From the IMG/VR virus record IMGVR_UViG_3300042923_001092, positions 43,582 through 107,581 of that record: a stretch of DNA of 64,000 nt. One strand, written 5' to 3'. A program made the translations under genes and the position numbers. Positions 1 through 8,686 of this stretch are shown here, piece after piece. The first letter of the stretch is position 1; every line of letters begins with the position of its first letter. This DNA comes from a virus. The notes beneath the pieces were generated by a model. It was not told the origin of the DNA and made no database searches. It saw only the letters and a list, made by a program, of their open reading frames with translations.

Positions 1-993
1 AGAGAGATAGCTGAAAATACAAGTAAAGCAAATATGTTATCTGGTATAGATTTAAGAAAAGGTTGGTGGAAAGATTATCAACAAAGAAAGAAAGAATCTA
101 TATATACTCCAACTGGAATAAGTGGCCTTGATAGAAGATTAACAGAAGGATTGGCTAGAACAAAATGTTCTATATGGTCTGCTAGGCCAGGTATGGGGAA
201 AACAACTACAATGGCAAATATAGCATTAAGATTATCAACTGGATTAGATTATAATGGTATTCAGTTGTGCGAGCCAAAAAAAGTTTTATTAGTACCTTTG
301 GAAACTGGTTATGTATCATATATTGATATTATGGTTTCAATGTTAGTTAAACAAAAAATAAAGAAAGAACTTGAACAAAAAAGCGAAATAATGCCAAATG
401 GTACTTATGGAATAAAATTAGAAAAACTTGTAAGATATACTGATCAAATAACAGTAGAAGAAGATAAATATATTAAATGGGCATTAGATCAAATATTTTG
501 TAATAACAATTTAGTAGTTACAGATAATCCAAGCATGAAATTAAGTGAATGCGAAACTATACTTGAGGAGAATAATTTTGATATCTGTATAATGGATTTA
601 TGGGAAAAGTTTACAGATATCAAAATAGATGCAGCAAGCATTGCTGAAAAACTCAATAAAACTCAAGCTATAGCCAAGGAATGTAATACACATATGGCTA
701 TAGTTCAACAGATAAAAAGAAGTGAAGATAAAAAAGGTAAAAAAAATAAGAGACCAACTATAGATATGCTTAAAAATTCTGGTGGATATGAAGAAATTGC
801 CGATTTGATTATCATGATGCATAGAGAAAGATATTATGATCCAGAAATTGATGACGATATTATTGAATATATTATAGGTAAGCAAAGACGAGGTGCTATG
901 AATAAGACAGCATATCATATATTTGATGCAGATTATGGTATAATTGGAGATTATGTTAAAGCATACTCTAATAACAATGACGATGTATTTTAG
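1..993 (+). CDS. DnaB-type replicative helicase, RecA-fold core (5' partial)
   Basis: The reading frame is open back to base 1, so the true start lies upstream and the first Met at 34 is only an internal candidate. Counting from that Met, the P-loop ARPGMGKTT (residues 50-58) is the DnaB Walker A. An acidic Walker B-like strand (ICIMDLWEKF) and the C-terminal block NSGGYEEIADLIIMMHRE, which matches the DnaB SGSIEQDADVV region, complete a RecA/DnaB ATPase core. The protein would unwind the phage fork. The next genes are a glycosylase and a primase, so helicase and primase are separate but linked. No DnaB N-terminal domain is visible. Firm as a helicase of this superfamily. Confidence 0.85.
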   Translation, partial: REIAENTSKANMLSGIDLRKGWWKDYQQRKKESIYTPTGISGLDRRLTEGLARTKCSIWSARPGMGKTTTMANIALRLSTGLDYNGIQLCEPKKVLLVPLETGYVSYIDIMVSMLVKQKIKKELEQKSEIMPNGTYGIKLEKLVRYTDQITVEEDKYIKWALDQIFCNNNLVVTDNPSMKLSECETILEENNFDICIMDLWEKFTDIKIDAASIAEKLNKTQAIAKECNTHMAIVQQIKRSEDKKGKKNKRPTIDMLKNSGGYEEIADLIIMMHRERYYDPEIDDDIIEYIIGKQRRGAMNKTAYHIFDADYGIIGDYVKAYSNNNDDVF

Positions 994-1001
994 GTGATAA
1001 T

Positions 1002-1835
1002 ATGAAAATAAGAAAAGGCAATGATTATATTGATTTAATTGGATTAAATAATTTTTCATTAAAAGATACATTTGAATGTGGTCAATGTTTTAGATGGAAA
1101 TTAATATCTGAGAATTTGTATCATGGGATAGCATATGGAAAGCCTTTAATAATTGAGCAAAAAGATGATTTTATTAGACTGTATACTAGCGGTAATGAAT
1201 TTAGAAAATTCTGGAAAGATTATTTTGATCTTGATAGAGATTATAATAATATACGTAAAAAGATTCAATATGACAAATTCTTAAAAAAAGCTTCTCATTA
1301 TGGAAAAGGTATTAAGATATTAAAACAAGAACCATGGGAAGTACTTTGTTCATTTATTATATCGCAGCAAAATAATATTCCAAGAATCAAAAATATAGTA
1401 GAAAGAATTTCAGAAAAACATGGTGAAGTAATATATAAATATAATACAAAATTTTATGCCTTTCCAACACCGGAAAAAATTATAGAACTTGGAATAGTTG
1501 GACTTAAAGAATTTGGTTTGGGTTATAGAGACACATATTTAATAGATGCTGCTTATGCTGTATTTAACAAAGAAATTGACTTAGAAAATCTTAAATATAT
1601 ATCTTCTGAACAATCTTTAAAAGAATTAATGAAACTTAGAGGAGTAGGAACTAAAGTAGCAAATTGCGTTAACTTATTTGGATTACAACATATAGATTCA
1701 TTTCCAATTGATGTTTGGATTCAAAGAGTCATTGACGTTTATTATAATGGTCATATTGATATTATACCATATAAGGAAGTTGCTGGAATAGTACAACAAT
1801 ATATGTTTTATTATATTAGAAATAAAGAGGTATAA
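1002..1835 (+). CDS. ogg: 8-oxoguanine DNA glycosylase (OGG1/HhH-GPD family)
   Basis: The order is an OGG_N-type N-terminal domain (QCFRW, residues 28-32), a helical core with SQQNN (121-125), then a helix-hairpin-helix GVGTKVANC with the expected Schiff-base lysine Lys218, and FPIDVW with catalytic Asp237. This is the bifunctional base-excision enzyme that removes oxidised guanine. At 277 aa it fits the short bacterial/archaeal OGG1 group. It starts 8 bases after the helicase stop and sits between helicase and primase, an unusual place for a repair enzyme and probably one operon with them. Confidence 0.85.
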   Translation: MKIRKGNDYIDLIGLNNFSLKDTFECGQCFRWKLISENLYHGIAYGKPLIIEQKDDFIRLYTSGNEFRKFWKDYFDLDRDYNNIRKKIQYDKFLKKASHYGKGIKILKQEPWEVLCSFIISQQNNIPRIKNIVERISEKHGEVIYKYNTKFYAFPTPEKIIELGIVGLKEFGLGYRDTYLIDAAYAVFNKEIDLENLKYISSEQSLKELMKLRGVGTKVANCVNLFGLQHIDSFPIDVWIQRVIDVYYNGHIDIIPYKEVAGIVQQYMFYYIRNKEV

Positions 1836-1838
1836 AGC

Positions 1839-3098
1839 ATGTCTGATATTATGAACAATATAGTTAAAAGAGGTAAACTTAAAAAAATTAAAAAAATGAT
1901 AAATATGAAAGTGCTTCTTAAAGCAATTAATGTCACAACTAAATCAGCAAATATATATGGAGAGGAGTTATATGATTTATGTCCAGATCCAAAACATAAA
2001 GATTCATCTCCAAGTTGGTCTATAAATATTGAGCCAGAAAGTGAAAAGTTTGGTGTTCACAGTTGCTTTAGTTGTGGATATCGTGGCAACTTTATAACAT
2101 TGACAAGAGATAAACTGTCTCAATCCACCGGTAAGAAATTAACAAATGCAGATGCTATAGAATTTATTGTCAAATTATTCTCATTAGGAGATATTGATGA
2201 AGATTCGTTATATGGATTAATACTTGATGAAAGAGAACAGATGTTGGAAGATTTTGAAAAAGAGCCAGAAGGTCCTAAAGAGTCAAGCTTACCAAATGAT
2301 GAAAAATCAGGTTTTTTTAAACTTTTAAAACCTGAAAATAAATTATATTGGAATTACCTTACGAAGCCTATTTTAGAGGGCGGTAGAGGCATACCTGCCA
2401 ACTTAATTGATAAATATCATATTGGATTTTGTGATAGTGGTCTATATAGGAAAAGAATTATAATACCTTTTTGGCAAGAAGGTAAATTAATATCATTTCT
2501 TGCAAGAAGTGTATTACCAACTATAAAATCTCAAAAGAAAAATGGAGAAGATTTTATAATTTGTCCAGAGTGTGGTAAATTAAATGCTTTTATAAATAAA
2601 GAATGTACGAAGTGCGATTGTATTTTAACCGGATATGTTGTTAAGAAAGCTAGATCAAGATATCCAAAAGGAAGTACAATGGAATATATGCTTTGGGCAT
2701 ATGATGAGTTAGATTATAGTTTAGATTATGTAATTCTTTGTGAAGGGGCTATGGATAAACTAAGATTAGAAAGTCTTGGTTATAAAAATGTAATGTGCGT
2801 ATTTGGAAATAAAATATCAGATTTTCAAGTAGAACTTCTTAAAAAGTTTGAACAAAAGATAGGTAAAAAATTAAGAGTTTTTTTATTTCCAGATGCTGAC
2901 GAAGGTGGAGATATTTTAATAGATTTTGCTAACCAGAAAATAAAATATTTATTTCAAGCATTTGTTATAGAATTACCATGGATTGAGTCTAATCCATTAG
3001 ATCCAGGAAGCGCAACAGAAAAGCAAATACGTATAGCAGTTAATACTTGTGAAAAATTATATAAAGTTTATATGAGAAAATTTGAAAAAAATTACTAG
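1839..3098 (+). CDS. DnaG-type DNA primase
   Basis: The N-terminal zinc site has the CHC2 arrangement: Cys48, His53, Cys76, Cys79 (CPDPKH...CFSC). A second four-Cys zinc ribbon (CPEC...CTKC, about residues 240-260) is inserted before the Toprim domain. The Toprim motifs are CEGAMD (Glu302) and DAD (Asp352 and Asp354). The product would lay RNA primers at the fork with the upstream DnaB-type helicase. The extra zinc ribbon within the catalytic half is a difference from cellular DnaG. Start ATG 1839 follows GAGG and lies 3 bases after the previous stop. Confidence 0.88.
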   Translation: MSDIMNNIVKRGKLKKIKKMINMKVLLKAINVTTKSANIYGEELYDLCPDPKHKDSSPSWSINIEPESEKFGVHSCFSCGYRGNFITLTRDKLSQSTGKKLTNADAIEFIVKLFSLGDIDEDSLYGLILDEREQMLEDFEKEPEGPKESSLPNDEKSGFFKLLKPENKLYWNYLTKPILEGGRGIPANLIDKYHIGFCDSGLYRKRIIIPFWQEGKLISFLARSVLPTIKSQKKNGEDFIICPECGKLNAFINKECTKCDCILTGYVVKKARSRYPKGSTMEYMLWAYDELDYSLDYVILCEGAMDKLRLESLGYKNVMCVFGNKISDFQVELLKKFEQKIGKKLRVFLFPDADEGGDILIDFANQKIKYLFQAFVIELPWIESNPLDPGSATEKQIRIAVNTCEKLYKVYMRKFEKNY

Positions 3099-3104
3099 GT
3101 CTAC

Positions 3105-3133
3105 ATTTATTTTTAAATTTCTTAGGATATAAT
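3105..3133 (+). promoter_or_regulatory. Class A-like promoter (ATTTAT-N17-TATAAT)
   Basis: A -35-like ATTTAT at 3105 and TATAAT at 3128 have the same 17-base spacing as the GTTWAT promoters, with one mismatch in the -35 box. It would serve the small genes from 3155. Confidence 0.45.
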
Positions 3134-3154
3134 ATAATTAAGGTGGTATTTCAA

Positions 3155-3355
3155 ATGCGAAATATAGTAAGTTTTAAAATGAAGGATGGTACTATAAAAT
3201 ATAAATTTAGTTGGGTCGATTTAACAAGTGATTCTGAAGAACCTATAGTTGAATGGGCAACTGAAGAAGAATTTTGGTCGATGATGGATACAGCATCTTT
3301 CCAAGAATATGCATGGATAAAGTTTTGGCCAGTTTGTACTAAATGTAGAAAATAG
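3155..3355 (+). CDS. Small hypothetical protein, 66 aa
   Basis: I do not recognise this protein. Start ATG 3155 is preferred over an in-frame GTG at 3143 because that GTG lies inside the ribosome site AGGTGG. It is rich in Trp/Phe and acidic residues, and ends with a CTKCRK Cys pair. It is the first gene after a probable promoter and the primase gene. Confidence 0.75.
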   Translation: MRNIVSFKMKDGTIKYKFSWVDLTSDSEEPIVEWATEEEFWSMMDTASFQEYAWIKFWPVCTKCRK

Positions 3356-3365
3356 GGGGTAATAA

Positions 3366-3668
3366 ATGTATTCTTTAGAACAAATTAATAATTTATCTGA
3401 TACTATAGTTAAAGAATTTTATGATATGAATGATCAGCAAAGATGGTTTATATCATCACTTGTACAAAATGAAAAATTAAAATGGACTAGAATAGAATTA
3501 ATGAAGATGCTTATGATTTTTAATTATTCTGTAGAAATAAAATGCGATATTGCTTCAGAAGAAGTAAATCAGCTTTCTAAATTTATTGATGATAATTCTA
3601 AAATAATAAGTGATATTTTTAGTCTTTCAGATAATAAATTTAGAAAAGAGCATGGAGCTTATAATTAA
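3366..3668 (+). CDS. Hypothetical protein, 100 aa
   Basis: Unrecognised helical, acidic protein with no Cys cluster or membrane segment. The ribosome site GGGGG precedes ATG 3366. It is the second of four small genes between the primase and the helicase UvrD. Confidence 0.75.
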   Translation: MYSLEQINNLSDTIVKEFYDMNDQQRWFISSLVQNEKLKWTRIELMKMLMIFNYSVEIKCDIASEEVNQLSKFIDDNSKIISDIFSLSDNKFRKEHGAYN

Positions 3669-3677
3669 GGAGAAAAT

Positions 3678-3926
3678 ATGGTTAAAAAATGTGGGGTTTT
3701 TAAATGTAATAATAAAATTGATTTTAGTGTATTATGCTTAAGCTGCGTTACAAAAGACAATATTGTATGTAATATTAAAAATCAGTGTAATTATTGTAAA
3801 CAAAAATCGTATTGTACATTTAAATGTATCGTTTGTCCGGAATGTGGAGAAGAGTTTCATAAATCTCCTATAATGAATAAGTTCGAATGTCCAAATTGTA
3901 AAAAGGAGCTTAATGATGGAATATAA
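3678..3926 (+). CDS. Cys-rich zinc-ribbon protein, 82 aa
   Basis: Thirteen Cys residues, including CNYCK, CIVCPECG and CPNCKK, indicate two or more zinc ribbons. The C-terminal CPECGEEF...CPNCK is a standard rubredoxin-like knuckle. The function is unknown. Its last 14 bases overlap the start of the YyaC-like gene, so the two are probably translationally coupled. Confidence 0.78.
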   Translation: MVKKCGVFKCNNKIDFSVLCLSCVTKDNIVCNIKNQCNYCKQKSYCTFKCIVCPECGEEFHKSPIMNKFECPNCKKELNDGI

Positions 3927-4539
3927 ATATAATAGTACATATAAGGTATTGAAAACAATTTCTTTTACTAAAGAAATAAGTACAACAAGAATTTTTAAAA
4001 ATGATAAAAATTATAAAGAGACAATAAATAATACACTATATTCTTTAATAAGTTCATTAGGTAAAGAATATAATAAAATATGTATTGTTTGTATAGGATC
4101 TGATAGAGCAACAGGAGATTGTCTAGGTCCTATTGTTGGAAAGTTTTTAAGTGAAAAATTTGAAGACGATGATTTTATAAAAGTGTATGGAACTTTATTA
4201 AATCCTATTCATGCAAAAAATATTGAAGAACTAATGGATTCGTTAGATTATTCTAATTCATTAGTAATAGCGATCGATGCTTCTGTAGGAGATGACCAAA
4301 ATCCTTTGCATGAAGTTGGTAGTATAATTATAAGAGATGCTGCATTAATGCCTGGTAAAGGTTGTGGTAAAGATCTTGGTCATATAGGAGATATCTCAAT
4401 CACTGGTATTACTACACATAATGCTTTTTATTTAAGAGATGTAAGACTATTATATGTTTTTGATATGGCAGAAAAGATTTATAAAGGATTAAAACCAGTA
4501 TTAAATACTTTAAAGAAAGAATTTGTTTTAAGGGGATAA
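3913..4539 (+). CDS. yyaC: YyaC-like sporulation protein (DUF1256 family)
   Basis: The protein matches the YyaC family along its whole length: IVCIGSDRATGDCLGPIVG (near residues 58-76), a YGTLLNPIHAKN loop, the IAIDASVG strand, and MPGKGCGKDLGHIGDISITG. YyaC is a sporulation-associated protein related in fold to the GPR germination protease that degrades SASPs. The conserved acidic strand residues are present, and whether it is a peptidase is not known. A phage copy is notable because the same window encodes a SASP (39181-39384). Tandem ATG codons follow AAAAGGAG, and the first is chosen. Confidence 0.85.
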   Translation: MMEYKYNSTYKVLKTISFTKEISTTRIFKNDKNYKETINNTLYSLISSLGKEYNKICIVCIGSDRATGDCLGPIVGKFLSEKFEDDDFIKVYGTLLNPIHAKNIEELMDSLDYSNSLVIAIDASVGDDQNPLHEVGSIIIRDAALMPGKGCGKDLGHIGDISITGITTHNAFYLRDVRLLYVFDMAEKIYKGLKPVLNTLKKEFVLRG

Positions 4540-4541
4540 AT

Positions 4542-4715
4542 ATGAAAAGCTCAAAATCTTATTTTAAATTATCTAAACAAGAAAATGTCTTTTGTCCTAA
4601 ATGTAATAAAGTAGTATATAGGCTTTCAGACGACAAAAGACAAGATAGTCCAAAATTTTATATATGTTTTGATTGCAAATTTATTGGACATATTGGAGTT
4701 GGCCAAGTCACTTAA
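4542..4715 (+). CDS. Tiny zinc-ribbon protein, 57 aa
   Basis: A short reading frame starts 2 bases after the YyaC-like stop with AGGGG upstream. It has one four-Cys zinc ribbon: CPKC near residue 19 and CFDC near residue 45. No other domain is visible. The function is unknown, and it is probably co-translated with the preceding gene. Confidence 0.72.
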   Translation: MKSSKSYFKLSKQENVFCPKCNKVVYRLSDDKRQDSPKFYICFDCKFIGHIGVGQVT

Positions 4716-4752
4716 ATCAAAGAGTAATATGATTCAAAATAAACGTTCTTTT

Positions 4753-4781
4753 GTTAAAAAAAGAAATTATTTTGATATTAT
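4753..4781 (+). promoter_or_regulatory. Class A promoter (GTTAAA-N17-TATTAT)
   Basis: GTTAAA at 4753 and TATTAT at 4776 are 17 bases apart, 30 bases before the start of the UvrD-type helicase gene. Confidence 0.6.
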
Positions 4782-4810
4782 TATATTAGGTTATAAAAAG
4801 GAGTGACGAA

Positions 4811-6712
4811 ATGGCTGTAAAATTATTAAAACAAAAAAAAGAATTTAATGAACAGCAACAAGAAGTAATAAACCATAATTATGGGGCATGTGTAGTAGTA
4901 GCCGTTGCTGGAGCTGGTAAAACTACAGCTGTTGTTGAAAGAATAAATAGAATGTTAAGAAATGGAATAGCAAGACCAAGTCAGATTTGTGCTACTACAT
5001 TTACGAAAAAAGCTGCTGGTGAAATGAATGACAGACTTAAAGCTTTAGGTGTAGATACTGACGAAATGCAAGTTTCTACTTTTCATTCAATTTGTTATAA
5101 AATAATGCTCGAGGAGCTTAAAAAAGTCAAAGCCAAATACGATTTAGATGCCACTGGAAGTAAGTCTAAAGCGCTTTTAAAATATGTATTGGGTTATCAA
5201 TGTATGGATTGGAAAACAGCTAATATCAGTGAAGTAGATATGTTTATATCCAATTGTAAAAATTCATTATTAAGACCTAAAGATTTAGATATAAATGTAT
5301 GTGGTTATTATTTAAAACAAGCATATGAGTTATATGAAAAAAATAGAGAAGAAAGACAATTTTTAACATTTGACGATATGCTTATTAGATGTTGGGAAAT
5401 ATTTGATGAACATCCAGAAATTTTAAAATATTGGCAATCTAAATTTAAATTTGTAATTGTAGATGAGTTTCAAGATACTAATAAGGCACAATATGAAATA
5501 ATGAAAATGCTATCATATCCGGAAAATAATTTAATGGTGGTTGGCGATGATGACCAGTCTATATATAAGTTCAGAGGAGCAGTACCAGAATATATGATTA
5601 ATTTTGAAAATGATTTTAATGCTAGAGTAATAAGGATGGAAAAAAACTATAGATGCCCTCAAATTATTGGTAAATTAGCTAATCCTCTTATTTCTAATAA
5701 TGAAAAAAGATTAATTAAAGTTCTTTCTGCACAAAAACAAAATGAAGGCAATTTAAAAATTATAGATTGTTATGATTTTGACGAGGAAGCTGCTATGGTA
5801 ACTGAATATATAAAATCGTTACCCGAATTTATAAATAAACAGTATGGAAAAATATCAGTTCTATATCGTGCTAATGCCCAATCTAGGGCGATCGAAGATA
5901 TGCTTATAATGGAAAATATACCTTACGAATTAGTTGGTGGTATGAACTTCTATCAAAGAAAAGAAATAAAAGATATATTACATTATTTTTATGCAGCATT
6001 TGATTCTCAAGGCAGGGGCGAGGAGGGATATGAAAGAATTATAAATGTCCCTTTTAGATATATAGGCAAAGCATTTATGGAAGATTTACAAAAATTTAGA
6101 AAAAATACTGGATGTAGCTTTGAAAGAGCCTTAAAAGATATGAGAATGACTCCAAATCAAGAAAGATCTATAGATAGTCTTTTAGATGTTATAGATACTA
6201 TAAGAAAAAGAAAGCAAGAAAATCCTCAAATATTGATTTCCTGGTTAGTAAATGAGATTGGCTATTATGATTATCTCGTTAAACAAGAAGGTGATAAAGA
6301 AGAAGAAAGTAGTAGATCTTCTAATATAAAAGAATTGATACGTGCATCTGGTAAATTTAGTACTGTAGAAAAATTTATAGAATATATAGATATGTTAAAT
6401 ACTAAGAAAAAGAAAAATGGTCCAAAAAATAAAGTTATACTTTCTACTATACATAGATCAAAAGGGCTTGAATGGGATAATGTAATTATAATAGGATTAA
6501 ACGAATTATTACTCCCACATAGCAGGAGTTTAGATCCAGAATCTATTGAAGAAGAAAGAAGACTTGCATATGTAGCTATAACAAGATCAAAAGAAAGACT
6601 ATTATTAAGTTTTGTTCAAACTGCATCTGTTGGTGGAGGAATTAGAGAATTAAAGCCTAGTAGATTTATTTCGGAAATGGGATTAGCTGGTAAAGGTAAA
6701 TATTTATATTAA
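4811..6712 (+). CDS. UvrD/PcrA/Rep-family superfamily 1 DNA helicase
   Basis: All SF1A helicase motifs are present: Q motif (FNEQQQEVI), Walker A AGAGKT (33-38), motif Ia TTFTKKAAGEM, Walker B FVIVDEFQDT, motif III GDDDQSIYKFRGA, motif IV YRANAQSR, motif V TIHRSKGLEWD and motif VI RLAYVAITRSKERL. The 633 aa length is slightly shorter than cellular PcrA. It would be a 3'-5' helicase for repair, recombination or fork restart. A class A promoter lies immediately upstream and a noncoding gap follows. Confidence 0.92.
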   Translation: MAVKLLKQKKEFNEQQQEVINHNYGACVVVAVAGAGKTTAVVERINRMLRNGIARPSQICATTFTKKAAGEMNDRLKALGVDTDEMQVSTFHSICYKIMLEELKKVKAKYDLDATGSKSKALLKYVLGYQCMDWKTANISEVDMFISNCKNSLLRPKDLDINVCGYYLKQAYELYEKNREERQFLTFDDMLIRCWEIFDEHPEILKYWQSKFKFVIVDEFQDTNKAQYEIMKMLSYPENNLMVVGDDDQSIYKFRGAVPEYMINFENDFNARVIRMEKNYRCPQIIGKLANPLISNNEKRLIKVLSAQKQNEGNLKIIDCYDFDEEAAMVTEYIKSLPEFINKQYGKISVLYRANAQSRAIEDMLIMENIPYELVGGMNFYQRKEIKDILHYFYAAFDSQGRGEEGYERIINVPFRYIGKAFMEDLQKFRKNTGCSFERALKDMRMTPNQERSIDSLLDVIDTIRKRKQENPQILISWLVNEIGYYDYLVKQEGDKEEESSRSSNIKELIRASGKFSTVEKFIEYIDMLNTKKKKNGPKNKVILSTIHRSKGLEWDNVIIIGLNELLLPHSRSLDPESIEEERRLAYVAITRSKERLLLSFVQTASVGGGIRELKPSRFISEMGLAGKGKYLY

Positions 6713-6741
6713 AATAAATGATAATATTTTGTCAAAATGGG

Positions 6742-6770
6742 TTTACAAATTGTTTCTTATTAATTATAAT
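6742..6770 (+). promoter_or_regulatory. Class B promoter (TTTACA-N17-TATAAT)
   Basis: TTTACA at 6742 and TATAAT at 6765 precede the zinc-finger sigma-like gene. This is the only class B promoter seen in the first 40 kb. Its -35 region is the left arm of an imperfect inverted repeat (6742-6761 with 6819-6836) whose right arm lies just before the ribosome site. Confidence 0.72.
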
Positions 6771-6851
6771 AATATTATAAATTTAAATTATAACCAAATA
6801 GATAATACATTATAACGAAATAAGAAAATTTGTAAATTTGGGAGGTTACAT

Positions 6852-7592
6852 ATGGAGGAGAAGAAATTTGACGAGTCTAAAATTCTTTTATATAAAGAGA
6901 CTGGAGACGAGTCAATATTTGAAGAAATTATTTCAAATAAAGATATAAAGAAATATATATATTCAGTATGTCATGACAAAATGAGGAATTATCCTAGTTC
7001 TTTAATGGGATTTGATGATTTCGAAAGTCAAGCTTATTTAGTGTTATGGCAATGTATTAAGAAATATAAATTTCGATGTCCAATATGTGGTATTCAAGCT
7101 AAAACCGAATCGGTATATAAACTTCATATGCTAACAAAACACAATGAATATCGAGAACCAGCAACGAGTATATCTAAATACATAAAGTTTAATCTCGGTG
7201 CATATCTTCAAAATGAATTAAGGAAAGAATATAGTGAAGAAAGAAAGTCTAATATAATGACTGTTAGTATTTATTCCGGCCAAAACAGTGAAGAAAAAGA
7301 TGAGACTATTAATGATAGAGTTGAATTTGAATTTTGTCAATCAAATGGTTTTGAAGATGATGTTGTTTTTAAACAATTTTTGAATGATCTTGTCGATAAA
7401 TTTGATTCTCAAACAAAAGAGATTTTTATAATGATGTTTTTAGAAAATATGAAACAAATAGATATAGCTAATACTTTATATAGACAAGGAAGATATGCAA
7501 GCGAACAATCGGCTTCTGTAGTAGTCTCTAGGACTATAAAAACTAAAATATATCCTGCTATAACTGAGATATATAGCAAGACTAATATTTAG
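6852..7592 (+). CDS. Sigma-70-like factor with inserted C2H2 zinc finger
   Basis: The N-terminal half resembles sigma region 2 (FDDFESQAYLVLWQCIKKYKF, then SISKYIKFNLGAYLQNELRK). The C-terminal third resembles region 4 (FDSQTKEIFIMMFLENMKQIDIA, then a helix SVVVSRTIKTKI). Between the two parts of region 2 lies a perfect C-x2-C-x12-H-x4-H finger: Cys76, Cys79, His92, His97. At 246 aa it has the size of a group 3/ECF-like factor. It would redirect host RNA polymerase to a phage promoter class. Its own promoter is class B. The assignment to the sigma superfamily is by motif pattern only, and another HTH regulator is possible. Confidence 0.6.
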   Translation: MEEKKFDESKILLYKETGDESIFEEIISNKDIKKYIYSVCHDKMRNYPSSLMGFDDFESQAYLVLWQCIKKYKFRCPICGIQAKTESVYKLHMLTKHNEYREPATSISKYIKFNLGAYLQNELRKEYSEERKSNIMTVSIYSGQNSEEKDETINDRVEFEFCQSNGFEDDVVFKQFLNDLVDKFDSQTKEIFIMMFLENMKQIDIANTLYRQGRYASEQSASVVVSRTIKTKIYPAITEIYSKTNI

Positions 7593-7637
7593 TATTATTG
7601 TTAGTTTTGTATAATATAAATTTTTTTACTAAAAATC

Positions 7638-7666
7638 GTTTATTTTTGTAGTTAAGATGATATATT
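7638..7666 (+). promoter_or_regulatory. Class A promoter (GTTTAT-N17-TATATT)
   Basis: GTTTAT followed by TTTTG at 7638 and TATATT at 7661, 54 bases upstream of the next gene start. Confidence 0.65.
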
Positions 7667-7719
7667 ATTAATATACGGAAATAAACACGTAAATTCCAAA
7701 TTTAAAAGGAGATTTCAAA

Positions 7720-8568
7720 ATGGGAAAAATTACTGTATCAGCTTTGCAGGAAGGATGCAAAGAATTAGGAATTGAAACAAATTCTAAAAAGTTAAAAGAG
7801 TTAGAGACTCTTATCGACAAAAAACTTTTTGAAACTGAACTCGGTTACGAATGCCCATCTTGTGGCAAGGATATTCCGGATGTTAAAAAATGCCCGTATT
7901 GTGGAGAGTCTTTTGAAGAAGCTGAAGATGAAGAAGTAGTTGAAGAAAATGATGAAACAGCTGAAGAAAATGATGAAGCAGAAAACGACACAGCTGAAGA
8001 AGATGAAGAAAATGATGAAGCTGATGACAATGAAGATGGCGATGCCACAGATGCAGAGAGCGATGCCGATGAAGAAATTAAAAAAGCAGCAGAAGAGGTT
8101 GCTGGAAAAGTAGTTGACAAAAAAGGCAAATCATCTGATAAAAAAGAAGACAAAAAGGCCGATAAAAAAGAAGACAAAAAGGCCGATAAAAAAGAAGACA
8201 AAAAGGCTGAGAAAAAGGGCCGTCCTGAAGGGACTTCTGCGGATACTCAGAAGAAAAATGAAGAATTTGAACAGCTTGTTGCAGAGATTGATAAAGTTAT
8301 CGGTAAAGATTTTGAAAAAAGAGAAAGAAAAACCGGTATTACTTATGTCAAAGATGGCAAGAGAATCCTCAAAGCTGTAAAAACTGGTAAAGTTCTGGTA
8401 GTTGAATTTAATGCCGAAGTTGAATCCGATGTTGATGGCTTAACTAAATATACCGAGGAACAGGCAAAGCAGAAACACCTCGGAACTACAAAAGCAGTTT
8501 ATGATGGCGGCGACACCAAAGTTGTTACAAAGTTAGTTAAAGAAGCTTTAAAGAACTTTGGTAAATAA
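7720..8568 (+). CDS. Zinc-ribbon / Lys-Asp-rich linker protein with conserved C-terminal domain (paralogue 1 of 3)
   Basis: The order is an N-terminal helical segment (1-35), a zinc ribbon CPSCG...CPYCG (about 45-62), a long acidic stretch, a Lys/Asp linker with three near-perfect KKEDKKAD repeats (near 145-165), and a C-terminal domain of about 95 residues. That domain, with KHLGTTKAVYDGG and LVKEALKNF, recurs at 41095 and 60869. Codon use is richer in GC and in C/G-ending codons than neighbouring genes, which suggests high expression. I infer an abundant DNA- or RNA-associated protein. The biochemical role is unknown. A class A promoter and a strong terminator make it a single-gene unit. 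Confidence 0.82.
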   Translation: MGKITVSALQEGCKELGIETNSKKLKELETLIDKKLFETELGYECPSCGKDIPDVKKCPYCGESFEEAEDEEVVEENDETAEENDEAENDTAEEDEENDEADDNEDGDATDAESDADEEIKKAAEEVAGKVVDKKGKSSDKKEDKKADKKEDKKADKKEDKKAEKKGRPEGTSADTQKKNEEFEQLVAEIDKVIGKDFEKRERKTGITYVKDGKRILKAVKTGKVLVVEFNAEVESDVDGLTKYTEEQAKQKHLGTTKAVYDGGDTKVVTKLVKEALKNFGK

Positions 8569-8588
8569 TATATTTCTTCTCCTTAATT

Positions 8589-8614
8589 AAGGGAGGCACC
8601 AGGCCTCCCTTTTT
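8589..8614 (+). terminator. Rho-independent terminator
   Basis: AAGGGAGGC pairs with GCCTCCCTT around a 5-base loop and is followed by a T run. It ends the transcript of the preceding gene. Confidence 0.9.
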
Positions 8615-8657
8615 GAATGTTTAAGCATCTACATATAATAAATTTTATTTGCTCAAC

Positions 8658-8686
8658 GTTAATAAATGACAAATGAATAATATTAT
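8658..8686 (+). promoter_or_regulatory. Class A promoter (GTTAAT-N17-TATTAT)
   Basis: GTTAATAAATGA at 8658 and TATTAT at 8681. It starts the FAD oxidoreductase/nucleotide gene cluster. Confidence 0.7.

Noticed and set aside
598-1071. A 157-codon minus-strand reading frame
   Set aside because: It lies antisense to the helicase and glycosylase genes, has no ribosome site, and its hydrophobic Ile/Tyr-rich composition is typical of the reverse complement of AT-rich coding DNA.
7845-8201. A Ser/Phe-rich minus-strand frame
   Set aside because: It is the mirror of the Lys/Asp/Glu repeats in the 7720 gene and has no start signals. The same holds for the Ser/Phe-rich frame opposite 20633.
8130-8215. 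A CRISPR-like or tandem DNA repeat
   Set aside because: The repeated units encode KKEDKKAD in frame inside a gene. There are no spacers and no palindromic repeat.
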